In this document: positions 14,492 through 20,117 of the stretch, piece after piece
Position numbering within the stretch: position 1 is the first letter of the stretch
Layout: each line of letters opens with the position of its first letter
Assembly (NCBI GenBank): GCA_040756085.1
Contig: JBFMAE010000062.1
Span: 1-20,117, forward strand
DNA: 20,117 nucleotides
Direction of reading: 5' to 3'
Source: JBFMAE01 sp040756085
GTDB lineage: Bacteria > Desulfobacterota > BSN033 > UBA1163
Program-made: the position numbers and the translations under genes
The notes under the pieces: model-generated
Told to the model about the DNA's origin: nothing
Seen by the model: the letters and a program-made list of their open reading frames with translations, nothing else
Database searches by the model: none

Positions 14492-14663
14492 AATGGATGG
14501 AAGATAGGCAAAAAAATGGAACGTCCATTCATGCAGGACATGCCTGATATTATTGCGTCATTTGGGAAGCTCAACGGTAACGGGGTAAAATGAATCACGG
14601 GGGTCTGGCTGTCCTGTTGCTTTAAAATATGATAAATAGACCCGGTCGATTTTGTGAGGCTTC

Positions 14664-14963
14664 TTATTCTTCAGTGATGATTCTTCTGAAGTGCCTGTGT
14701 TCGCTTTTTGCACTCCACTGCTTGAAGGCTTTCTTCTGCTTTTCATCTCTTGTACTTTCTACCGATTCCGGAGTCTCAACCTCAATCAACGTTTCATGGC
14801 CTTTCTTTCGCACTCTCAAATCAGGCCTCAAACCCTTAATCGTTTCAGGTTGCTCCCAGCCTGGAAGATCAGCTAAAACCTCATAACCCTTCCTCAAATA
14901 CTCATTAGCAACTCGCCGAACCTCTCTATCATGCTCCGCTTGCCCTTTCTTAGACCTGGTCAT
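14664..14963 (-). CDS. Small PD-(D/E)XK-like nuclease, intact copy E
   Basis: A 99-residue protein, the only intact member of a six-copy family in this window. It has a helix (residues 8-24), a strand-turn (GYEVLADLPGW), then a core that resembles a PD-(D/E)XK site: Pro47-Asp48, twelve residues, Glu61-Val-Glu63. Glu replaces the usual Lys, a variant also known in this fold. A basic helix closes the protein (KQWSAKSEHRHFRRIITEE). The domain is close to the minimum size for this fold, so it might act as a dimer or with the ATPase whose start lies downstream. The ATG at 14961-14963 has TAAGGAGGTATTATC upstream. The nuclease role is my inference from the motif; I know of no characterised relative. 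Confidence 0.7.
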   Translation of the reverse strand: MTRSKKGQAEHDREVRRVANEYLRKGYEVLADLPGWEQPETIKGLRPDLRVRKKGHETLIEVETPESVESTRDEKQKKAFKQWSAKSEHRHFRRIITEE

Positions 14964-15075
14964 GATAATACCTCCTTAATCCAATTTTACATCGGTTTTA
15001 CGCCCCCTTAAATAATTATAACCGCCCCATTTCCCTCTGCATTTTTGGACGCGGAAGGTTTCGCCAGGGAATTCT
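14964..15075 (-). repeat. Shared leader of nuclease-like copy E
   Basis: Nearly the same as 228-345. It holds the Shine-Dalgarno box, TGTAAAATTGGATTAAGG, a TATAAT-like sequence, and the Lys-Pro-Ser-Ala boundary motif at 15041-15072. Between here and 15191 there is only a short hairpin (TGCCTG, TGG, CAGGCA at 15122-15136) without a T run. Confidence 0.6.
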
Positions 15076-15191
15076 TTTTTTTCGAATGTTTTAAATTTCG
15101 AATTCAGCAATCCTAAATCCCTGCCTGTGGCAGGCATGCGTCGGGGCACGCGCAATTGGAACGGCCAACTTTATATGGATGCACCAGGACA

Positions 15192-15575
15192 TTATTTCCC
15201 TTGGCGGGAACTTACTTCATATTTTTCTCTTGATTCTCTTATGAACAAGGTTAGTTGCTCTGCCTTCTGTGCATAAGACTTAGGTAACGATGACCCTTCA
15301 GGATGGGCGCTCTCCGTCACATGGTTAGTAAAATCCTTCATCTCATGGAGTGCTTCTGCAAGCGTAATCGGTTCATTATGATGTTTTATGTTCGGGAATG
15401 CCTTAGTATAGTACTCAATCGTTTTTCCCATTACAATTGTGAAAACATCAACTTCGGTAATCAACATCTCAGACTTGAGTGTCCGTTTTGTCCACCCAAC
15501 AGCATCTTTTAGAATAAGCTCTTTTAAAGATGCCCAGTTATCATTATTCCATTCACTTGGTCTTTTACGGTTCAT
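15192..15575 (-). CDS. Small protein resembling the C-terminal end of DUF1156 DNA methyltransferases
   Basis: A 127-residue protein. The segment TEVDVFTIVMGKTIEYYTKA, then FPNIKHHN and PITLAEALHEMKDFTNHV, resembles from memory the C-terminal helical part of DUF1156-type adenine methylases found in phage-defence clusters. No methyltransferase motif (FxGxG or NPPY) is present, so if the match is right this is a free-standing tail or a remnant. Its ATG lies one base after the stop of the EVE-nuclease gene (TAG-T-ATG), so it is translationally coupled and last in the operon. That position argues that it is expressed. The family assignment is uncertain. Confidence 0.5.
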   Translation of the reverse strand: MNRKRPSEWNNDNWASLKELILKDAVGWTKRTLKSEMLITEVDVFTIVMGKTIEYYTKAFPNIKHHNEPITLAEALHEMKDFTNHVTESAHPEGSSLPKSYAQKAEQLTLFIRESREKYEVSSRQGK

Positions 15576-15576
15576 A

Positions 15577-16446
15577 CTATCTCTTGAAGATCCCTAACGC
15601 CTGTTCCATTCCTTTATAATCCCTCTTTTTATCAAGCAATTCTTTTACTGATGTGACCTCAATAAATCGCATATGGTCACTAACCTCATGAAAAGTCCCT
15701 GATAGTAATTCCTGGTACTTACCCTTGTCGGATATGCCTGCCACTAAAAAAATATGACTATTCCACAAATCAAAAGCATGTTTGAGCTTTGACATTGCAT
15801 GATAAATATCTCCACCGATTTGAACTTCAAACACAAACGTGGGAACGGAGCGTTCAACTCTCCTCCACACAACGTCAAGACGCGTGCTTTCCAAAGTATA
15901 CTCCACGTCAGCAATATAGCCCTGAATACGACCAATCTCTGCTAAATAACTTTTCACATCATTGTGATTGATAACGGCGGCCTCCGTTATAACCCTAAGC
16001 TCAGTCGGAGGCAAAAGAGCAGTCTCAATCAAAGGTTTCAAGCCTAAAGAAACCCTCACTACATTGACTTCTTCAACAGGGTAGCACTGAAAAACCATTC
16101 TACTTATCATTTGCAAATCATGAGAAGTAAATTTATTAGATTTCCATAGACTTGGAGGAAGGCAATACTCTATGTCGAATTCAAAGCGGAGTGGCCAAAT
16201 TACTTCATTTCTTTTTATTTCTTCCGGCCAAAGTGGATTCGTTTGTCTAAATTTCGTTACCACATGTCCAAGGCCTACTATTCCATGTACTGGTTTGGAT
16301 ACATAGAAAAGTATTCCATCTCCTTCTCTTAACATATTCCATAAGGATTTAAGCTCTCTGAAGTCTTTAAGTCCCCAAATATTGTTATTCTCAAATGCAA
16401 CTCTCCAATTCTTCTCTGTCCCAACTATAAGCCAATATTGTCCCAT
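15577..16446 (-). CDS. EVE/PUA-like domain fused to a PD-(D/E)XK-like domain
   Basis: A 289-residue protein. Residues 1-110 look like an EVE domain: YWLIVGTEKNWRVAFENNNI, LREGDGILFYVSKPVHGIVG, and a following strand. EVE domains bind modified bases such as 5-methylcytosine. Residues 140-270 look like a restriction-type nuclease: TRLDVVWRR with Asp191, then TFVFEVQIGGD with Glu207 and Gln209 in the place of the usual Lys, then a helix and a strand HIFLVAG. The combination resembles modification-dependent restriction enzymes; Gln for Lys is unusual but known in the fold. I chose the ATG at 16444-16446 because TGGAGA precedes it; an in-frame ATG at 16467, overlapping the upstream stop, is the alternative. 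Confidence 0.72.
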   Translation of the reverse strand: MGQYWLIVGTEKNWRVAFENNNIWGLKDFRELKSLWNMLREGDGILFYVSKPVHGIVGLGHVVTKFRQTNPLWPEEIKRNEVIWPLRFEFDIEYCLPPSLWKSNKFTSHDLQMISRMVFQCYPVEEVNVVRVSLGLKPLIETALLPPTELRVITEAAVINHNDVKSYLAEIGRIQGYIADVEYTLESTRLDVVWRRVERSVPTFVFEVQIGGDIYHAMSKLKHAFDLWNSHIFLVAGISDKGKYQELLSGTFHEVSDHMRFIEVTSVKELLDKKRDYKGMEQALGIFKR

Positions 16447-16463
16447 TTTTTTTCTCCAGAATC

Positions 16464-16709
16464 TCATTTGTATTTCAAATCAATCAAGAACCCATCGATA
16501 TCTTTTACCCTATGGGCCCCAAGATATCTGTAGTAAAATCCATCGTTAGACCTTTCATTAATTGACATACCTTCATTCAATTCGGCCTCTCGTTTTTTAC
16601 CATACTTTCTTACCTTTTCTCTTTCGTCTAAAACTTTGAACTCACGATAAAGGAAACTATGAGCATCAGTTTCGACATGCCAATTTAATTCGTATAAACG
16701 CGGCTTCAT
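16464..16709 (-). CDS. Small hydrophilic protein of unknown function in the DGQHR operon
   Basis: An 81-residue protein that I do not recognise. It is rich in charged residues (EFKVLDEREKVRKYGKKREA) and ends in HRVKDIDGFLIDLKYK, with no membrane segment. I chose the ATG at 16707-16709 because AAGGAGGGACATATT precedes it. A longer frame starting at 16847, directly after the HEPN stop, would add 46 residues with a hydrophobic stretch (ALAIFKIYTFLFWL), but it has no ribosome-binding site. It lies between the HEPN gene and the EVE-nuclease gene, all on one strand, and may be a partner or antitoxin of either. Confidence 0.6.
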   Translation of the reverse strand: MKPRLYELNWHVETDAHSFLYREFKVLDEREKVRKYGKKREAELNEGMSINERSNDGFYYRYLGAHRVKDIDGFLIDLKYK

Positions 16710-16847
16710 AATATGTCCCTCCTTTTTTTTCACCTTCCTATTCCTTAACCAAAAAAGGAATGTATAAATTTTAAAAATTGCCAAGGCCAACTTTTCTATG
16801 AATTTCCTGAATCCTTTGCATTTAAAGACTCCTTTGATCATTGCCAT

Positions 16848-17375
16848 TTATAAGGTTAAGTCAATAAGTTTTTTCCTTAAAGGTTTTTTAAATATACCCT
16901 TACAAAGATAATCCATAATCTTTATAGTTGATGAAAGCCCAATTTTTATCTTCCGCTCATACTCTGCGACTTTTATTGTGTCTTCATCCTGTCGGGGGTG
17001 CATAATAGCATCTCTGAACTTCTTAAACTCAATGAATCGAAACCAGGCAACTTCCTCATTAAAGTCAAATTTTGGGACAAACTTACAAATCAAAAATCGC
17101 AACTTGTCTTCAAGTCTGTGATACTCAATCTGTCCAAGAATTTTGAACTTTCCTTTATCGTGAGCAAATTTCATATCATTCAATAATGCAATCTCATACG
17201 GTTCAAAAACATTCCCTTCTGCAAAAGTATCCCCAATATAATTAATGAATGCCTCCATCGAACTTATTCCACAAAACACCGATGCCCTATAGTATCTCTT
17301 TTTTTCCCTTTCTCCTATTAATGCCCGCGCTGTTAAACAAAAATAATGAGCATCCTCAAGATAATCTTCAAACAT
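16848..17375 (-). CDS. HEPN-like protein (possible RNase)
   Basis: A 175-residue helical protein. The motif Arg121-DAIM-His126-PRQDED near the C-terminus is the R-x4-H signature of HEPN ribonucleases. The N-terminal helices (EDAHYFCLTARALI, ISSMEAFINYIGD) fit the pattern of HEPN proteins that start with a helix pair around Ser-Met-Glu-Ala. HEPN RNases act in toxin-antitoxin and abortive-infection systems. The ATG follows the stop of the DGQHR gene by one base (TAA-A-ATG). The fold assignment rests mainly on the motif and the helical composition. Confidence 0.7.
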   Translation of the reverse strand: MFEDYLEDAHYFCLTARALIGEREKKRYYRASVFCGISSMEAFINYIGDTFAEGNVFEPYEIALLNDMKFAHDKGKFKILGQIEYHRLEDKLRFLICKFVPKFDFNEEVAWFRFIEFKKFRDAIMHPRQDEDTIKVAEYERKIKIGLSSTIKIMDYLCKGIFKKPLRKKLIDLTL

Positions 17376-17376
17376 T

Positions 17377-18642
17377 TTAAATTTTCCCTACAGCTTTATC
17401 TGCCTCGTATTTCGCCTTTTTGGCATTGTATGATTTAATAGCCGCATTTGCTAAGTCCAGTGTAATTCCGGGCTTTTTTGCTTTAGTTGCCTGCAATAAA
17501 AATACTTCTAACATCCTCCCCAGTTCCTCATTGTTAATACGTGCACCGAGGCCACGGTATGTATCCGGGTCAGTTCCTTTAAGTCTCGCATTTAACAATG
17601 CTTTTGCATTTAAAGGGTCTTGTGGTGGAGAAACTGAATCCGGTAATCTATAATGAGCATTTAATGCTTCATGGTTTCGTTGAAAAAATCCCGTCGCGTA
17701 TGCCCAAGTTGCAGTTACACATGGATGCATTGCCTTATTCGCAAACTCCAAATATTTATCTTTATCCCTGTTAAGTACGCTTTCTCTTTGTAATCTGCGA
17801 AGTCTGGAGAATTGTTCTCCCATTGTCTTTAAAGATTTGTCTGACCAATCAATTTTGTCACGCACCTTTTGATAACTTTCATCTACACCGGGGCCGGATG
17901 AGCAAACAATTGGAGTATGGAAATGATCCTCTTTTGCCTCTTTCCCTTTATAGAAATTTACTATTAAAGTTCTTGCCAACCTCACAGTAGGAGTTCCTTC
18001 AGGGCTTCTCCTATCTGCAAAGTTTTGTCCCTCACTTAGAAGTCCTACGGATTGGCACCACTTCCTCAAATCTCCACCTAAAAGGTCTTCTTGCATCCTG
18101 TCTAATAAGTCATTTGATATAGCAATTGAGGTGTTGTTTACCATTGCAATTTCAACTTTTTGGAGAATCGACAAGTTGAAATAAACTCTGATGCCATGCA
18201 TTACTGAAATACCCTTTTTAACCGATTCCACGATTGCAGTAATGCGGTGCTGTCCACCAAAGACTTTTAATGGCTTTTCTGGCCTATATGAAGTATCATA
18301 TTCAACGACTAAGTCTTCAAAACTTCTTCCTTTCAAAGCATCACTTTCCATCAATTTGTATGCATAATTGTCTGTATATATGTTACGGTTGAGTTTGTAA
18401 TCTTCGCTCTCCTCTGGATCAAGTACAGCGTCTAAATCACATTTTGACGCAAGTATTCTTGATTCAAGATGACAAATTAGATAACAAGCCATACTTCGTT
18501 TGTCATATAAGAGTAAGATAGGAATTTCGTTCTCTGCTTCAAATGTTTTAAATTTACTAAGGAAGTCTTTTATCTTATCCGCAGCCCCTGGCGGAACGGT
18601 TAATCCTGGTGGGGTAGCGAAGAGATGTCCAGGCTTTTTCAT
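17377..18642 (-). CDS. DGQHR-domain protein (DndB/ParB-like)
   Basis: A 421-residue protein with the DGQHR hallmark as Gly129-Gly130-Gln131-His132-Arg133 (KVFGGQHRITAIVE). The rest fits this group: a strand-rich first part (IPILLLYDKRSMACYLICHL), FNLSILQKVEIAMVNNTSIA after the motif (family members often have a phrase like FxNxNxxxKP here), and a helical C-terminal half. DndB-like proteins regulate or support DNA phosphorothioation, and ParB-like relatives occur in other DNA-modification islands; the function of this one is unknown. Gly replaces the first Asp of DGQHR. The ATG at 18640-18642 follows GAAGGAGAACATT, which beats a GTG five codons upstream. It is the first gene of a five-gene operon. 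Confidence 0.75.
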   Translation of the reverse strand: MKKPGHLFATPPGLTVPPGAADKIKDFLSKFKTFEAENEIPILLLYDKRSMACYLICHLESRILASKCDLDAVLDPEESEDYKLNRNIYTDNYAYKLMESDALKGRSFEDLVVEYDTSYRPEKPLKVFGGQHRITAIVESVKKGISVMHGIRVYFNLSILQKVEIAMVNNTSIAISNDLLDRMQEDLLGGDLRKWCQSVGLLSEGQNFADRRSPEGTPTVRLARTLIVNFYKGKEAKEDHFHTPIVCSSGPGVDESYQKVRDKIDWSDKSLKTMGEQFSRLRRLQRESVLNRDKDKYLEFANKAMHPCVTATWAYATGFFQRNHEALNAHYRLPDSVSPPQDPLNAKALLNARLKGTDPDTYRGLGARINNEELGRMLEVFLLQATKAKKPGITLDLANAAIKSYNAKKAKYEADKAVGKI

Positions 18643-18681
18643 AATGTTCTCCTTCACTTTTATGTTGTAAGAGAAGCGATT

Positions 18682-18710
18682 GTTAAAATCTTTTACCTTT
18701 AGTCTTTCAA
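18682..18710 (-). promoter_or_regulatory. Possible promoter of the DGQHR operon
   Basis: TTGAAA (18705-18710) and TTTAAC (18682-18687) on the minus strand are 17 bases apart and lie about 40 bases upstream of the DGQHR gene ATG. The -10 is weak. The remaining gap to 18898 shows nothing else I can support. Confidence 0.3.
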
Positions 18711-18898
18711 GGATCTCATCCGCCTTAAAAATCCTTAGCCTGCAGCCTTAACCTATAATAACATGAACTATCTTTCAACCTCCATCGATTTTTCATCCCA
18801 CATTTTCCGCTAATGCCACCTCATTTTCTTAAAGAGCAAATGTTCTAGCCCACAGGGGTAAACAATGTATGTCACTTGGCAGATATTAATCATTAAAT

Positions 18899-20023
18899 TC
18901 ATGTAAACTGCCAATCAAGTTCTTTCTTTCCGCACTGGCATTTCACCTTCTTGCCCGCCTTATCGCTGAATTCGGTAGAGACGCATTTCCTGCAATTCGG
19001 GCAGAAGAAAAGGGCCTCGAATTCGTCTATATCCTTCATAACTTGCTGAATGTCACCCTTGGATTGATAAGGGGGGGTGTCATGGGAAATTCTTGTAGTA
19101 ATAAGCGATGAGGTAGAGAGCCTGTTCAGGATAGGTGCATCCTTCGCGTTGCATTTTTCCCTATTCAGTTTGCCGCGAAGTTCACTGAGCATTTCCCCTA
19201 TCATCCTGCGCTCATTAAGACCGTCTGGCAAGTACTTCATCTTGACTTCAAGGTTCAAAGAAATCTGCTTGAGTATGTGTTCCAGGAGTTTCCTCAGGTC
19301 GTTACCAACATCAAAGTCACTGACCTTTAACTTGCGCTCAATCCTTTCTCTTATGCCTAAAATACTCTCCCTAAACTGAATACCATCATCTATGGACCAG
19401 GTCACGTCGTTAAACAACCAGCCTAAAGGCTTCATCTCCCCATTAATAAGCTCGTACCAAAACTTTTCATGTGTCAAGAGCAATACCTGATAATCCTTGA
19501 AATGATCTTGCAGCAGTCTTAAGAAAGGAACCCTGTGGTCACTGTCAAAACTTGTAATGACATCATCCAAGACAAAAAACCTGTTTACCTTGTTGAAAAG
19601 CTTTACCGATGCCATGAAGAGGCAGATGCCCAAGCAGAGAAGATGGGACTCACTAAGGTACTTGAGAGGAGGATGTGAATCCTTCCCATGGAAAGTGTAC
19701 TTGAACTCAACACCCTCCTCACCAACAAGGTCAAGCCGAATCTTCTCTATTCCCTCCTCTGGGTTTATCTGGCTGTAAAACTTATCAACATCAACGGAAA
19801 TCGCATTAAGTGCTTTCTGCAGAATCTCCCCCTGGAGCTGGATGAACGAGTCCCTAATCTTCGTGACGGTATCTAGCTGCGTTTCAAAGATATCAAGTTC
19901 TTTCGACAATACTTTATTGTCTTTGAATATCCGATTTGCGCTGCCTATGAGGTCAAATACCTGGAATTGAAGCCGTTGGCCCTCTGTCTCTGCTAGTGTA
20001 ATGGCGCATAAATAACTTGACAT
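18899..20023 (-). CDS. ABC/SMC-type ATPase lacking its N-terminal half, with C-terminal zinc ribbon
   Basis: A 374-residue C-terminal portion of a RecF/SbcC-like ATPase. It begins in coiled-coil sequence (SKELDIFETQLDTVTKIRDS), then has the ABC signature LKYLSESHLLCLG (about residues 120-132), Walker B and D-loop RFFVLDDVITSFDSDHR, and LLLTHEKFW as the switch His. A long C-terminal extension ends in a zinc ribbon (CPNCRKC near 341-347, CQCGKK at 362-367). No Walker A is present. A TAA lies directly before the ATG, and the sequence upstream is a transposase start on the other strand, so the N-terminal half was probably lost to an insertion. Whether this remnant is made is unknown. It precedes the DGQHR operon with a 256-base gap. 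Confidence 0.75.
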   Translation of the reverse strand: MSSYLCAITLAETEGQRLQFQVFDLIGSANRIFKDNKVLSKELDIFETQLDTVTKIRDSFIQLQGEILQKALNAISVDVDKFYSQINPEEGIEKIRLDLVGEEGVEFKYTFHGKDSHPPLKYLSESHLLCLGICLFMASVKLFNKVNRFFVLDDVITSFDSDHRVPFLRLLQDHFKDYQVLLLTHEKFWYELINGEMKPLGWLFNDVTWSIDDGIQFRESILGIRERIERKLKVSDFDVGNDLRKLLEHILKQISLNLEVKMKYLPDGLNERRMIGEMLSELRGKLNREKCNAKDAPILNRLSTSSLITTRISHDTPPYQSKGDIQQVMKDIDEFEALFFCPNCRKCVSTEFSDKAGKKVKCQCGKKELDWQFT

Positions 20024-20053
20024 TTAAATAATCTTTTTGTAAAATCCTTATGA

Positions 20054-20117
20054 ATGAATATTGCAGAGCGAATTGTGCTTACCCCAAAAGAAGAAGCGAC
20101 CATCCATCACTGGGCGC
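20054..20117 (+). mobile_element. Start of an IS630-type transposase (cut by window edge)
   Basis: From an ATG at 20054 the plus strand reads MNIAERIVLTPKEEATIHHW. The IxLTPxExxxLxxW pattern at the N-terminus is typical of IS630-family transposases. Only 21 residues are in the window. Its position back to back with the truncated ATPase suggests that the insertion broke that gene. The terminal inverted repeat should lie in 20024-20053 but cannot be defined from one end. Confidence 0.5.

Noticed and set aside
14558..14746. Minus-strand open frame continuing past nuclease-like copy E (also near 12125-12325)
   Set aside because: It is another frame of the 3' end of the nuclease-like gene plus its shared downstream block. 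The composition is typical of a shadow frame, and the block is interrupted in copy C.
1..15075. Repeated units on one strand as an integron cassette array
   Set aside because: I found no integrase gene and no attC-like pairs (GTTRRRY ... RYYYAAC) between modules. The repeated blocks lie upstream of the first gene of each module and resemble coding tails, unlike attC sites.
15122..15136. TGCCTG-TGG-CAGGCA hairpin as terminator of the DGQHR operon
   Set aside because: There is no T run after it on the minus strand, so termination is not supported; it may be a dispersed short palindrome.
1..20117. CRISPR array, tRNA or rRNA genes
   Set aside because: I saw no regularly spaced short repeats and no cloverleaf or rRNA-like segments on either strand while reading; the repeats present are long, few and contain genes.

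Overview
This is a bacterial accessory region. It has moderate to low GC content, dense genes, Shine-Dalgarno-led starts including several GTG and TTG starts, and almost no housekeeping content. The only housekeeping-like genes are a HU-type DNA-binding protein and a stand-alone B3/B4 (PheT-like) protein. The mix of toxin-antitoxin families and the HU type would suit an anaerobic bacterium such as Desulfobacterota or Nitrospirota, but that is an impression and not something the sequence proves. I see no rRNA, tRNA or CRISPR array.

Layout. Positions 1-2600 (minus strand) hold a decayed copy of a small nuclease-like gene, a PIN toxin/UPF0175 antitoxin pair, a second damaged copy of the nuclease-like gene next to an ATPase stub, and an MntA/HepT pair. 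Positions 2800-7260 (minus) are an overlapping three-gene operon: RadC-like JAB protein, a UvrD-type helicase fused to an Fe-S PD-(D/E)XK nuclease, and a DUF1016 protein whose nuclease end is lost. Positions 7300-7900 hold gene relics, including the first codons of an arsenate-reductase-like gene. Positions 7900-8920 (plus) hold a RelE/ParE-type toxin-antitoxin pair and the HU gene with its terminator. Positions 8920-12510 are mostly debris of the nuclease-like repeat around three intact units: a small unknown gene, the B3/B4 gene and a VapC/AF2212-type pair. Positions 12520-15075 (minus) contain a C39-like peptidase with a partner of unknown function, a membrane-anchored Mrr-type endonuclease with an amber codon in its zinc ribbon, an ATPase stub, and the only intact nuclease-like gene. 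Positions 15190-20023 (minus) contain a tight operon (DGQHR protein, HEPN protein, 81-residue protein, EVE-PD-(D/E)XK protein, DUF1156-like tail) behind an ABC-type ATPase that has lost its N-terminal half. An IS630-type transposase begins at the right edge.

How it fits together. The window reads as a defence and toxin-antitoxin island built from small cassettes. Six copies of one short element (a nuclease-like gene, in two copies followed by an ATPase stub) are scattered over 15 kb, and only one nuclease-like gene is intact. A second short repeat sits just upstream of four modules. The best candidates for undescribed systems are the DGQHR-HEPN-EVE/nuclease operon and the RadC-helicase/nuclease-DUF1016 operon. 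Both are inferred from domains and gene order alone.
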